Assembly (NCBI GenBank): GCA_051530055.1
Contig: JBMGUZ010000005.1
Location: 62,001-126,000, forward strand
DNA from: Neoechinorhynchus agilis
Taxonomy: Eukaryota > Acanthocephala
Length of the DNA: 64,000 nucleotides
Reading direction: 5' to 3'
Shown piece after piece: positions 44,697-56,790 of the stretch. The number at the start of each line of letters is the position of its first letter. Within the stretch, counting starts at the first letter, position 1. Both the position numbers and the translations under genes were made by a program. The notes beneath the pieces were generated by a model that was given only the letters and a program-made list of their open reading frames with translations, had not been told where the DNA came from and ran no database searches.

Positions 44697-47070
44697 TAAA
44701 GACGTTTCGAAGCTCGTCGGGTTCATCATCAGTTTGTTAGTAATAGACGGCTAATCACATTCCCCGGTATCTCACATATCGACATTTTTAAGCTTAGGAT
44801 GTTCGCCGAGAACTCTACGAGCCTCTTTCACGATGATCGGACTTGATGTTACTGATTCTTGTCGGTCACGTAAAAGAAGCAGCTCCGGCGGCGTGTACCG
44901 CTCCATTGGTGATGCGGCAACGAACAGGAGCAACAAAATCCACCAGTGTAACGGGAAAAAGCGAGGGCGTCGTAGCTCTCGCCGACGACTTGAGCGTCGA
45001 AATGAGCGAAACTGTCGCTGGAGGCAACGAAAGCGTCAGTCGAAGCTCATCACCGTGGTGGGTACGGACTGTTCAGGTGGCGCTGACAGCCGTGAGCCCT
45101 TTGACCCAGCTATTTCAAACAGAAGAGGACTACGAATCAGATCCTTGAATTGTAGGAATCTGCTAGCGCAATGGCGTAGGTGAACCCTGGCCAAATTGGC
45201 AAGGGACGCCAGAATGGATCTTGTGTTTTCACAAGAATTGCGCATAAGAGGGCAATCAGACTGAGACGTAAATCAGGAGGATTTAGGAGGAGGCTGGTCA
45301 TTATCTTACCTATCTGCGGACAGTCGAGGAAATGGAGGTGTAGGCGTTTGTTTATCACCCCGTCTCCGACACTCAGCACTATGCAATATTATAACTGACC
45401 GAATCCTTCGTGTCAGCATAAAGCATCGGTCGAGAAATCTCTATGCTTTTGGCGTATATTCACCGACCTCCTCGTCGGATGATGAGGCGCTTCCAAAAGG
45501 CACAATCGTCCCAAGCACTGAGGCATACTTCACTGGACCGATTTCCGTGAAGGAAGCGATCGCTGCGGCGAAAATGATGCGTGCGGGACGTGAATCAGGC
45601 CCAGATGGGATAATGGCAGAGGTACTGAGGTTTGAATCCATTGGCAGAAAAATCATACCGATAATGAATGGTGGCTCAGTACCTCAAATCTGGCAAACGG
45701 CGCATTCAACAATGATCCCAAGAAATGCTGCTCGACAAAGGTGGAGGACTGCAGGGCTATATCCTTGATTCCAACACGGCAAAACTTTTCAGCAGCATTT
45801 TGAGACGCCGAATTCAGCCAATCCTCGAGCCGTTTCTAAGAATTGAACAGAACGGCTTCAGGATAGGTCGAGGCACCGCAGAGCACATATTTGCTTTGAG
45901 GAGGATCCTCGAGGAGGCACGAATTCATCAAACGGATGTGACGCTGGTATTTGTTTATTTCCGTCGAGCTTTCGATTCGGTAAATCGAAAGATGATTGGC
46001 GGTATCTTAAAGGAGTATGGAGTGCCGCCGATCATTGTCACATCCGCTTTGGCATTATATAAAAACACAATGTCCGCCGTCAAGACAGCTGACGGTTTGA
46101 CAGAATACTTTTCCACCACTTCAGGTGTTCTGCAGGGCGACACATTGGCTCCTTTCCTCTTCATCTTGGTGCTTGACTGGGTAATGAGATGGGCACTACC
46201 GAATGATGAAGATGGATTTCTTCTGTTTAGGAACAGAGATTGCAGGTATCCTGAGATACGTGCCTCCTACATGGCATATGCCGACGACATCGTATTGATG
46301 TCCTCAACAGTCGAAGGAGCTCAACGCATGCTAAATGGACTGCGCGAGAGGGTGAGTATGATTGGTCTGACCATCAACTCGAAAAAGACGGAATTTTTGA
46401 CGATTCCGCATGTCGCGCATACAGTCTATGGCGAAGGGCGGAATGGCGTTGAGCAATTAAAGCAGATAGAGCGGTATGCCTATCTGGGAACTGTCGTTCC
46501 TGAGGTGAGTGCGGATGTCAGCCGACGGAGAGCTATAGCTTGGAGAGCAATGGGACAACTTAAACCACTGTTTGACAGTGAGTCTTTGCCAGATGAACTC
46601 CGTTCGCAGCTGCTCATGGCTCTAATTGAGAGCATTCTCTACTACAATGCAGAGACCTGGACACTGTCACCAACGGCGACGAGGCAGTTGGACCAAAATC
46701 ATTCATCTCTCTTACGTGCGGCGTTAAAGGTCAGATGGTCAGATAAAGTGACCAACAAAGCACTGTATAAGAGAGCCGGAGTCCAACCGCCCAGTGAATA
46801 TTTTCGCCACAGACGACTGCAGTTCATGAGCAATATAATTCGGTCCGAGGCATCTTGCCCACAGGTCGTGCAACAGTTCCTTTTATGGAAGCCAACGACA
46901 TTGTATCGTAAAGGCAAAGGGAACTGTCGTACATGCGATGACCTGATTTTAAGAAACGCGAATTGCCCGCATAACAGGACTGCTGTCGTGTATTTTAGAT
47001 CCCTTGCGGAGTCTAATTCTATTTGACGGGCTTATACCTACGGTGCAACGTAGGAAAGTACCGCTGCATA
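44697..47070 (+). mobile_element. inserted LINE (R4/RTE-like RT), nearly full RT frame
   Basis: An arginine-rich N-terminal frame (44833-45183) is followed by an APE-like endonuclease start (LNCRNLLAQWRR, an in-frame TGA, then ARDARMDLVFSQELR), RT beginning (AAAKMMRAGRESGPDGIMAE, 45547 on) and a 433-codon frame 45725-47026 with LRIEQNGFRIGRGTAEHI, SGVLQGDTLAPFLF, YADD (46277-46288), YLGTVVPE and ILYYNAETWTL. In motif A the usual catalytic Asp is replaced: VYFRRAFDSV where VDF is expected. Together with frame breaks this makes it inactive. Present in this paralog only, so it inserted after the block duplicated. Confidence 0.75.
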
Positions 47071-47440
47071 CAATACAATTCCAATGGCCAGAGGTGTTTG
47101 AGCCCAATGTCCCCATTTTTGACACTTGTTGCATTTTGGATAGGTATAGTCATCTTGTTGTGAAATTTTGTTCATAAAGAATTTTACTTCCACAGATTGA
47201 AAGGAGCATGGAGATGTTGTTAGCTTGTCTTGAACATGAACAGGTGTTTTAACCACTGGCCGAGGAATCAGTTTCCCACGTAGTAAAGACTTTAAGAAGA
47301 ATAACAGCTTACATCCGAACTTTTCGAAAGCGACCCTGTCTTCATTATCTATCTCCGGTGAGAGGTCAGAAACGATGGACGTAGATGTATAGCTTGAATC
47401 CGCGTATTGCAGGCTAGCATCATCCTTAAATCTAGTAAGG
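47071..47440 (-). mobile_element. Jockey-like LINE ORF1 piece (copy E)
   Basis: Continuation of the interrupted piece: the minus strand reads DKLTTSPCSFQSVEVKFFMN and YPKCNKCQKWGHWAQ. This copy keeps one more base triplet at the first cysteine region (QQDDYTYP) than copy A, and is closer to the plus-strand LINE at 8.4 kb. Confidence 0.5.
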
Positions 47441-48050
47441 AAAACTCCTGAATTGTTTCTTAAATAAATCGGAGATGAAGTGAACTTTCAAAACTCAACC
47501 ATTAAGCGAAATTGACTTAATATGACGGCGCTGCGTAAGCCTTGTTAAGGGATTCCCTGGGTTGAACGGGGTTCGTCGTTATTGAGATCGAAAATGGCCA
47601 TTTTTTAAATTGGTATCGAGGTACTGATAATCGCTTGAATTCGCACGATCTTGAGGTTTTTGTTGTATGTTCCCGAGCTGTTCATGACTCACCTCAGGAA
47701 TGAAAGGTCCACTCATGTCTTCGTCCGTATCCATTAATTCCGTCACTTGGTCGTCTTAACGAGTTTAATTCATTGTTTTAACATTATTTTCTGGTCGACA
47801 TGAAAAAATACAAAATTAATGATTTGTTATTGATTTGGTTTCGATTTGTAGAGGGAACATAACGCGTTTTATTAATAATGCGTTCAAATGGGCATAAATT
47901 TTTGTTCATTGGTACACTCGACAGTGTTCGACCGGTTGAGATAATGTATTTTTTAACAGCAATAAATAACCTTAGCACTAAATTGTTAAGACCTTTAGAG
48001 TTTGTTGAAGTAACAAAGATAAATGAAGCGTTAATGTAATCTTTCTGGCG
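47441..48050. repeat. duplicated segment and module z, copy B
   Basis: Matches 22860-23480, with a short deletion after TTGACTTAATATGA. Module z starts at AACGAGTTTAATTC (about 47759). Confidence 0.55.
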
Positions 48051-49036
48051 AAAAGCTAAAGTTATAAAACCTTTTGCAAAAACGTCGAATTGGTTTTTGG
48101 AAATAATAATTCATTTCCTTCAGGATGTCGATGCTTCGCGGTCACATTGACACCTTCAATGTCTTTTTTCATCCCGAATCGTGGAATTGAAACAAACAGA
48201 AATTTTATCGATGGATACAAAAATTTTCTTTAATTTTTTTCGGTGCCCTCTGAAGCGTCCGAGCGGACACTGTACTCGTCATTGGGCTTTGGCCTGAGGC
48301 CGCAACTTACTGTAAATTGTTTCGAGATAGAAGTGAAAGTTAGAAAGTTGTTTTTCGCAGTGAGAGTTCGTTAGCGAAAATCGATACTCTTTTGATGTTC
48401 TTTGAAAAGTGAGCCTTACCTTAACTCACGGAGAAAAACTTCTTGCGCTCTTCGCTATCTATGAACTCGTCAATAAACACCTTACCTTGAAAGTTGCGAC
48501 GAATCCAACAGAGCTTAAAAGACTAAAATTATAATTAATTTTTACCTTTCAATACAAGTATATTTGAATCTTTGCCAAAAACCAGAGGGAGTGAAATATA
48601 AAAGTCGTTAAAATAAATCGTGTATTCAAAAATTAACTTCATTGGGGTTGAGTCAAGAGTTTTCATCGCAAACTCTACTTAGTATACAACGCCTATGCTT
48701 TTTCGAGGCAATAAAAAGAATTAACGATATTCTTCAGGTCATTTCAATCCAATGGTCGTCTTTCAAGGAAAATAACTACAAGACCGCTTTTTTAGACATA
48801 TTAGAATATTTCACAGCAAAACACGAAAGCTTGAAAATCTGTTTCTACGATCTTTGGACAGCATTTTATTAAAAAACGATGGAGACTTCTTGTTCGAAGA
48901 ATGAAAGGTTGGATAAGCAATAAAAAGCTCAGGAAAATATTATTGCTACCATCAAAATTCGAATTCGATGCCCTAAAGTGTTGAATGGAGGCTTCGAGCA
49001 TCTTCGTATCCGAATTTAATGGCAATACTTAAAGTG
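48051..49036. repeat. module a, copy B
   Basis: Same layout as copy A, followed by the 281-residue gene module. The plus frame beginning MGLSQEFSSQTLLSIQRLC (48642-48872) and the minus-strand intron-like signals are kept. Confidence 0.65.
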
Positions 49037-49372
49037 ATTTAATGATCTTTTTGCAGTGCAAATTCTCTCTTTTAAGAATCGCTTCTACGGAACCTCATCC
49101 TTTTTCTCTTCTACTCTTATCATTTGCAACTTCGTGTACACGATTACCAACGCTCTCACTAATTCAAATTTAGAACATTGGAGGATTGGCTACCACAAAT
49201 AAAGAAATATTGCGATATAAAAATCAAGTGCTCCCAAATATTTGTATGATTGTACAAGTGCTAATGAGCCAAGGCCTTGTTCGAATATGAAACATCTTTA
49301 ATTTCACGAACAGTTACAAAACTATATAATAATAACACATTTTACTAATAATCGATACTAAACTTTGAACGG

Positions 49373-50218
49373 TCAGAAAAATATCCTTCTGAAGTAGTTG
49401 AATGCCGCAACGGCCACTTGGTAGACGGCATCAATAATATTCTTTATTGTTGTCAATCCATTCCAAGGTTTCGATACGATATTCGGCTCCGTTTGCGTGC
49501 TACTTTCTTGCAAATCTATTATCTTGCACGTCGCTGGGCGTACATAACGACCTTGAGGTTCTTTTGGCTCTACTTCACTAAATAAAGTAAAAAACTCGCT
49601 GTATTTTTCGAATTCCAACGACGACTCATTAAATATAACGGTTGATTCCTGAAAATCGAGAAACGATTCGTAGTAATCTTCGTTTCCATTCCAAACGTGA
49701 TTAAAGGCCGGATTCTCACAATAGAGAAGAGGTGAGCCATATTCGTCCATTCCTGATCGTGAATCGTAATAATCAAAAGTCACGTTCTCGAAACCTGGTG
49801 GAGTTGAGAAGTATCCTTCGTTTTCGGGCTCGTAATCGTAATAAGAAAATGAGCAATTTTCAAAACCTGGTGGAGGTAAGCAATATTCTTCATTTCCAAT
49901 CGATGAATGATTATTACTGAAGTCATCTATGCTTGGTGGTGACTCATTGAAAATAAAGGTGAAATCATCAAAGCCGGGCGGAGGTGCACAATTATTTATA
50001 GTATTATCTGCGTTTTCCAAAATTTTTTCGACTTCTCGATCGAGGTAAATATCATCATCTAAGGGATTATATATTTGGTGACCTTGGTGAATAATGTCGA
50101 ACGTTGGTGGATCTGGATGGCTGAAACTATTGGGCTGACCAGAGATGTGGTTCCGCAGGAATTGTGCGCTTTCCTCGATTGGTGGTGCCCTTATCCCGAA
50201 TGGTTGTCTTGTCGTCAT
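49373..50218 (-). CDS. PPGF-repeat protein, 281 residues, unrecognised (copy B)
   Basis: Intact frame, same length as copy A (17907-18752). By eye about eleven base differences separate the two coding regions: about six silent and five that change residues (N41D, F53L, Y189F, D194V, C206Y). All PPGF units, the TQT core and the C-terminal helix are unchanged. A mix of silent and conservative change with no stop or shift hints at continued constraint after duplication, though the numbers are small. The upstream CCAAT-type box and E-box (50750-50786) are also conserved, as is TAATAATAACACATTTTA downstream, where the signal on the minus strand reads AGTAAAATGTG rather than AATAAAATGTG. Confidence 0.7.
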   Translation of the reverse strand: MTTRQPFGIRAPPIEESAQFLRNHISGQPNSFSHPDPPTFDIIHQGHQIYNPLDDDIYLDREVEKILENADNTINNCAPPPGFDDFTFIFNESPPSIDDFSNNHSSIGNEEYCLPPPGFENCSFSYYDYEPENEGYFSTPPGFENVTFDYYDSRSGMDEYGSPLLYCENPAFNHVWNGNEDYYESFLDFQESTVIFNESSLEFEKYSEFFTLFSEVEPKEPQGRYVRPATCKIIDLQESSTQTEPNIVSKPWNGLTTIKNIIDAVYQVAVAAFNYFRRIFF

Positions 50219-51189
50219 ACTTCAAATCTGTAGCTCCGAACTGTCTAAAATTAGGAAACTACGGTTAGTCGAGATTTTGGAGGCTTTACTTTCTTTATCA
50301 GGTTTTCTAATGATCTACCAAAAAGTTCAGTTACTTAACAGCTAAATGTTTCTATAAACCTGACGCAGCGTTTCGAATGACAGGTGATTTTCAAATCATT
50401 CCAAATTAAAACTAATGCAATTTCTGCAAATTTTATGACATTTCATATCCCTAAAACCCCGCTGAATTGCAACATTCTGATTGGGGAATTCTTTACTGTA
50501 TCGCTTTCGACACTTATCAAGACGTTACAACCGATATCACAAACGTATTGATTGTCTACGGTTGAAACTCCGATACGTGTCAAAGAGGTCGATTTTAATC
50601 TGTCGATTGAACCGTAAAATTGATGACACATCCCTAATGAGGCGTGAAAATTCGTTTCGGAACAAGCGACTTAGTTGTTGTTAATACCTTACAGCTACTT
50701 TAGCATTAAAATTCGATGCTTTTTACAAAGACAGGTAATTAGAGCATGCTGATTGGCTACTTTTCATTGAGGAAACCATACACGTGATGTTCCGAAATAT
50801 GTGGAGGGAAAAACGTTTGTGCTAATACCTCGCTATCTATTGATCGATTAACCCATTTCATCAAATTTTACTTCCAAAAATACGGATTCAATTTGAGATC
50901 TCATGATGTAAATTTGTCCGAAATTTCTTACCTCGATTTAATAGAAAAATTTCTTGCTAGGATTTCATTAGATTTTTGAAAGGATGCAACGAGGACGAAA
51001 ATTGTCTCGAAACCGTTATCAAATATCTCTTCTCTTTTGAAGAATTTAATTTGACATGTCTTAATGACAACATTTTTCCTTCCGCAATACTAAAAAGCAC
51101 GTTATAAATATTGTTCACGCACAGAAATAATGACATTCCTTGATCGATTTGGTATTGAGAAATATTACAGTTCTTAATAATCTTTGCAT
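50219..51189. repeat. remainder of the 281-residue gene module, copy B
   Basis: Non-coding flank matching 18753-20355 but shorter, lacking about 0.55 kb between the AAGAATTTAATTTG region (51037-51050) and GACATGTCTTAATG. No further gene recognised. Confidence 0.5.
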
Positions 51190-54100
51190 TTATTTGCATG
51201 GTATCGATGGTTATGAGGATCGGGAAATCGAGAAAGTTTCAACGACCAACAGAATCAGCTGGTGGAAGTTCGAGAAAGAGGGAAATGAATAGTGATGCCT
51301 TAGCAGTCCTCAGGATCCCATTCGTTAGAGAAAAAACCCAAGAGCGACATCAGGAGGCTCAAAAAGAGACAGGTCTATAAATTCCATCAGTTCACAGGAG
51401 CCCTCCGAAAAAGCATCCGGCAAGCAATGTCCAAGGACGATTGACGCCAAAAATGCCACTTTGCACGAGGAGTAATGCCAACTATTAGACTAAATGTGTT
51501 CAGTGCGCACAAGAACAGATTCGAGTCGTCTACATTGGGAAGATGGACGTATTTGTGAACAGTTTCGTAATGCTTTACCTAAAGAATGTGATTTCCAATT
51601 CAGTTGGTTTCGCTGCTCAGTACCTTCAAGATGCATTAACCCGCTTGGTCGATGAACAGTGAGAGTGAGGGGCTCAAATTCTAGATCAGAAATCCATGGG
51701 ACACGATCTTATTTTATTTGAATTTGGACAGTTCGATCTAAAGACTAAAGTGGTTTTCTATGACAAGACTATCATTAATTTCAAACCATCAAATAAAATC
51801 TAATCTGTATAAAATTAACTGAAATGAATGATATTATGTCCAAGGCCCCCAATGATAACTTGGTCACCTTTTCATGTCTAAGGAAACAGAGACCCTCCAA
51901 ATTAACAAATTTTCGTATGAGATTATCAATAATCAGTGAATCGCAAGGCAACATGACCTTAAGTAAATTTTAAAAAGCAGAATTTTACAAATGTCTTGCA
52001 AATGAAAATCTAGAAAGAGATGTCGACAAAGATGGGTGGGTTCCAAGATGTTGGGGAAGTTCGCCGTTCTCAACGCCCAAGAAATTACGCTATTGATCTC
52101 AGAATGGCGTGAGAACCTTCCTCCTGACTTTTGGCAAACGAAACCGTGTCGCCCGAAAGCATCAACCAAAGACCCACATCGACAGCGATGGAGCGTGTAT
52201 ATCGGGAGACCAAGTCTTAAGGAAACTGCGATCCTCGTTACCTCATCAGTGAGAAGAGTTCCCATGGATGCCAGAGGAACAGCCCCCAACCACGCTCCCG
52301 ATTTTCGTGTCGAAATTGCCGACAATCTAGCTCGGACGACCCCATCAAAAAAACCTGAAAGTAGTGAGCTGTGAGCTCTCGCGGCGAGAGGTATTTCCCA
52401 GATCAACTGTCTGACGCCATTCACGGGAACATGGTTAGCGCCTGTCTGCTGGCACCATTCTTCAACTGCCACCACAAATTCTTGGTCAAGACAAAACTTT
52501 TCCCTCAGAATTTTCTTCGCTATTGGTTGACTCCCCTCATACGATCCAAGAAAGGCTGGCAAGGCAAGGTCTAATAACGCCGGAATGCCCATTCCCTCAG
52601 ATGACACTGGCAATGAAGATTGTCGCCACTACTCATCTGAGAGCTGTAAATTAAAAATACGCTCGGGACAAGCCCTCACCTTGTCGTCGAGCTCAGCCAA
52701 TCCTTCTTTATGTTTGAAGAATGTTGCTATGCGGACCTTATATAACAATTTCGGGGTAAAGAGTGCGTTCTTTATCCGAAATAATGCTTCGTGAGCCGAA
52801 AGAGCGCTGACCCTATCACACAGCAACGAAAGTTTCGGTATGATGTGGCCGATCTCAGCGTCCACATTTGAATCAAATACGCAACTACCCAGGAGGCTGA
52901 GTTGCTCTGGAGTCTGAGCTCTATGTCCATTCTCGAGGTCTCCCTAATAAGCGTCTCCAAATCGCACAGTACAACGGAGGGATCACCTCCGAGCGTAGCC
53001 GCATCCAAATACCAAGCGCTGGAGCTGGAATGGAGAGAGTGCGCTATTGGATTTACTGTTGGGAGAATGCGATTGGACCGAGAGGATCCTTATGCTGCTC
53101 TCCTCTTTCGGACCAAATAAGGTGGTCTTCAAAAAGCAAAGGAGTCGCGGTCCCGTGAGCATTGAGAAAATACTGGAAAGCTTCTGGTGCTTGATCCCTA
53201 ATTGTACAGAACATACATTCTCTATTGAAAGAGTAAAGGGCGTTCTGAAAATCACACTTAAGAATCACGCACGGCTCTGAATTCCTCGTAGTAAAGTTTC
53301 GGAGCGCGTGGACAATAGTTTCCGCCCCACAGGATGTGCAGCAGCCCAGTTGGACTGGGCGAAGTTGCTGCCCGGTTTTCTCTTTGATACGTCTACAGAG
53401 AATTTTTCTGCAAGTCGGCGTATCGTCGAAGATACGGCGATGGGACGAATCCCGCCTTCTTTTTTTGTGAGGGCACATAATGATGCTCCGAAGAATTGGT
53501 AATTTGCAACGGAATTCAAATCCTCTACAGTCGGGCGGTCGACCACCCGAGAAAGCGCACTTTCCAGAGAGAGCTGCTTCACCAGTTATATAATAATAAC
53601 ACGTTTATTGGATACAAAGAAAGGTTTAGGAGGACCCATGTACCTTTGAGTCCTCATCCGTTAATATGGTATATGCCGTCGAGAGATGTTCGTTCGGGAG
53701 GTAATATCTGATCGGAGGGATGTCTATTCGGGTTGGAAATTTCTAGTCGGGGACGGTTCGTTCGGGTGAAAGGACATCGTGTTCTTTAGGTGCTGAGGCC
53801 TTTTCTCGTCAAGTTCATGACACGAACCATTTGCAAAAGATGAGATGGCTTTTTTAACTCTAAAATTTGAGTGGGTGTCCTGTTTTGTATGGGAGGATGT
53901 GTAATTTCAAAACTGCCACCACTGCATGGATGTTTTGACCGGAGTATTTTTAGTGTCGCGTTGTCTCATTGTGCAAAACTGTCGGAGGATGACAATAACC
54001 GAACTGCCCTCCGAGCATTTCCGTCCGTAATCTTCGAAGAAACTCGTTCAGTCAGGGATCCCTTTGAAAAACGGCAACGAAACGTGCGTCCCTCACGAAC

Positions 54101-54560
54101 CTCACGAAATCTCATTTCGAAATTGTGAAATATCTGTTCGAAGGAGTCAAAGACACTTCAGAATCATCACTGGTACAAAGGACTAAGCGCGGGAATGCGA
54201 AGAACCGGGTCTATGGTGGCGCACAGTTATTTTGGAGGCAATCGTTGAGGAATCCCGTAAATGTTTTGGCGACCTGATGTGGTACGCAGTTTGAGATCCG
54301 TTTCAGGATGTTCCTGAGCAGAACCCGCACTATATCAGGTATCGAGAGGTCCTAGGCATAAACAGATTGGTTTATTGTGGTGGAGAACCAGACCCGCTAC
54401 AGCGGAGATCCCTGGGAACATTGGCAAACAAAACCCTAAACTTTGTTAATTTAAGGACTTATCGCAAACCGGACACACGCCAATAGAGACGCGTGGGAGC
54501 TCGGCAGCGTTGGTCTTCTATGGTTGAGCCGATCGATAAGTGGCGCGTTCAAGGTGTCTT
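51190..54560 (-). mobile_element. restriction-like-endonuclease LINE family 1, copy B, longest copy
   Basis: All parts are present in order on the minus strand: zinc-finger start (about 54480), N-terminal region (about 54300-53990), RT start (KKEGGIRPIAVSSTIRRLAE, 53582-53265), motif A (VILKCDFQNALYSFNRE), motif B (GEQHKDPLGPIAFSQ), catalytic box, thumb (52865-52629), C-terminus (52613-51933: SGAWLGAVPLASMGTLLTDE, CRCGSLVDAFGRHGFVC, FSRHSEINSVISWALR) and 3' UTR. The catalytic box reads WYLDAATLGG instead of WYLDDATLGG, and several frame changes occur; the RPD...D part of the endonuclease was not found before the frame ends. Inactive. Extra sequence of about 0.2 kb sits at 53590-53830. Confidence 0.75.
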
Positions 54561-55900
54561 CGTCAGTAGCGTCGATTGTAGGCGATATGAACGCAGTTCG
54601 CTGCTTGTTTTAAGTCGAGATTTTTTTGAGAACTGAGCCTAAGAATTGTCAGAATTTTATGGCGGTTGCATTGATTGTTGGCGATTATGTGGTCGTCGGT
54701 CCTTGAATTTCCGAATATGCAATACGCTTTTCAAATTGAGTATTTCATTGTTGCGTGGGTAACAGAGTCAGCCTATTCATTAAACGATCTCTCTCTTGTA
54801 ATTCATTATAAGATCATCGATAGAAAGTCCTTCGGGATAATAAAATTACACCTTCGGTGGGAATAATCCCGGTCATTACATATTTTATTAATCCGAAATA
54901 TTTCGCGAGGTATCCTCGCCTCTTCAGTCATCTAAAAGTACCTCGCGAGATATTTCGAATAAATAAAATATGTAATGACCGGGATTATTCTCACAGAAAG
55001 TGTAATTATAAGATCATTTCGGGATTTCTGTTACACCCTCAGTCGCTGATGATGGTTGAATGGAATTTTATCGCTTTTCAAGCTAATGCTCAATTCCGGG
55101 CTAATCTCCCAATTAGAATCCTTCGACTTCCCATGCTTTTTATTTTGGTTCTTGTACTGTGGAAGGAACGTTTCGGTCCGCAATATCTAAATCCGGCTTC
55201 GTAAATTTCATATACCACAAACGAAAGAGCTCTAAAGAAATATTTTGAATTCAGGAGTAGATCTCGTCTTCGTTGACCTTAATGATCCTTCATCAAAGTG
55301 TTTGAAAGGAGTAATCAGGTCTACTGACTTGATCGATATTATTTCATCGCATTACCCCACCTTCTCCTCGAATAATTCGACGACTTATTTTGATCTGTGC
55401 CTCAGGCCGAGAGCGTGATGGCTCAAGCTTTTGGCATAAACCCAATCAGTTGTTTATCTTCGCACGGAAGATGATTTGATTATGTGGAACTTCGAGCACC
55501 ACCAACTTTTCGGTAAAACATTCAAGATCACTTGGTTAGACTTCAATCCTTTTAATCCAGTCCTCAGATTGTGATCTAAACTTTTACAAAAAAAGGCAAA
55601 TGATGAGGGTAATGGAAATCGGAGACGCTGTTGCATATCGGGTTAATTCATTGCAGACTCGGCAGTTCTTAAGCAGAAATTGGGAAGCCAATTAGAAGAG
55701 GATCAGCGAGAGCGGGGACCCTTGCGGAACTCCTTTAGTTTGATGATAAATCTTGTGAGATGTGTTATCTTGATAAAAAATTGCTCAGACTTCATAGTGT
55801 TGTGCACTCATGCAACTAGGTTATAAGGGAAGTGAAAATAACGAAGGATCTTTATTATAAAAGCGATATCAATGTTATCAAAAGCCTTAGAGATATCGAA
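53480..55900. repeat. right arm of the long inverted repeat
   Basis: Reverse-complement counterpart of 2691-4990, interrupted by the MITE region (about 54730-55190) and by 0.2 kb near 53590-53830. See the left arm. Confidence 0.65.
54845..55006. mobile_element. palindromic MITE, about 162 bp
   Basis: Two arms of about 65-70 bp are inverted copies: the left begins ATTACACCTTCGGTGGGAAT and contains AATCCCGGTCATTACATATT; the right ends with ATTCTCACAGAAAGTGTAAT and contains TATGTAATGACCGGGATTAT. A short loop (TCCTCGCCTCTTCAGTCATC, about 54913-54932) separates them. The arms differ at a handful of sites. No coding capacity. Hairpin-forming MITEs of this form derive from DNA transposons. I could not fix the target-site duplication. 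Confidence 0.75.
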
Positions 55901-56000
55901 GGAAATTAAAATGTTCATTGACTTCTTATTGGAATTAAAATCAGTGATAATTTCAGACAAAACCGTCTGAACAGATTTATGGGGTAAAAACCGTGGCATT
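55440..56000 (-). mobile_element. LINE reverse-transcriptase fragment (Jockey-like), better-kept copy
   Basis: The minus strand reads MPRFLPHKSVQTVLSEIITD, MNILISFDISKAFDNIDIAF (motif A) and, further on, TKGVPQGSPLSLILF (motif B, about 55740-55690). The motif order fits a Jockey/I-group RT. It is the counterpart of 2691-3785 in the inverted repeat. No intact frame. Confidence 0.65.
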
Positions 56001-56009
56001 CGTGGTCGA

Positions 56010-56790
56010 GCAATTAGTGCCCGTTCGTAGATTGGACGATCAACTCTGAACAGCGGAAAGTGCCGAACAGCTCCCTGATCTCCACATTTCTTTGCTTATC
56101 CTTGAGAATGCACCCTGCTGCCCATCTCAGCATCCTCATCTCGTGCGTTTCTAATCTTCTGAGGTCGTTTTGCTTGGTCGTCCAAGTTTCTGCGCTATAT
56201 AACATGGCTGGCCGCACCACGGTCTCGAACACCCGCCCTTTCAGTTTTGGTGAGATCTTTTTGTTGCATAATACACTAGAGATCTTCCTCCAATTGAGCC
56301 ACTCCCTTTGTATATGAGCAGTTATTTCGGGTTCGGAGGAATTTGCCATATTTACTTCGCTGCCTTTATATTTCACTGTTCTTCTCATCGTCAAATCCAC
56401 ACCTTCTAATTTTAACGCTTCCGGTCCCATGCATATTGTCTTCAACCTTTTTACCTTAAGACCGGTGGCTTCCAATGCCTCACGCTACCCTTCTAGACTT
56501 CGCTGAGACCTTTCACGTGTTTCAGCTGTCACCATCAAGACATCAGCGACCAATAGTGTCCTTGGAGGCTTTCGGACGATTTGCTTAGAACCCAACACAT
56601 CCATGATCGTGATGAATAGGAATGGACTGAGGGCTGATCCATGATGCAATCCAACTGTAACCTCAAAATCGTTTGTCTCTCCAACACTGCATCTGGCACA
56701 AGTACAGGATCCTTCGTACATGATCTGGATTGCTCTCGTGTATTCACACCCAGTGAAATCAGCAATAAGCTGTTCTTTATGCTTCTTAAT
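56010..56790 (-). mobile_element. RTE-type LINE fragment
   Basis: The minus strand reads MYEGSCTCARCSVGETNDFE, VGLHHGSALSPFLFITIMDV, then (frame change) EITAHIQREWLNWRKISSVL, LKGRVFETVVRPAMLYSAET and MRMLRWAAGC. These match RTE-clade RT (MYEGATTSVRT..G.T..F.V.VGLHQGSALSPFLF; W.KWR...GVLCD...P.KLKGK.Y.T.VRPAMLYG.E.W). Where F-A-D-D-I is expected it reads VADVLMV, so the catalytic box is lost. Truncated at both ends. Confidence 0.8.

Noticed and set aside
54857-55204. 115-codon plus-strand frame through the MITE
   Set aside because: It begins inside the palindromic arm and reads through non-coding MITE sequence; no protein-like features.
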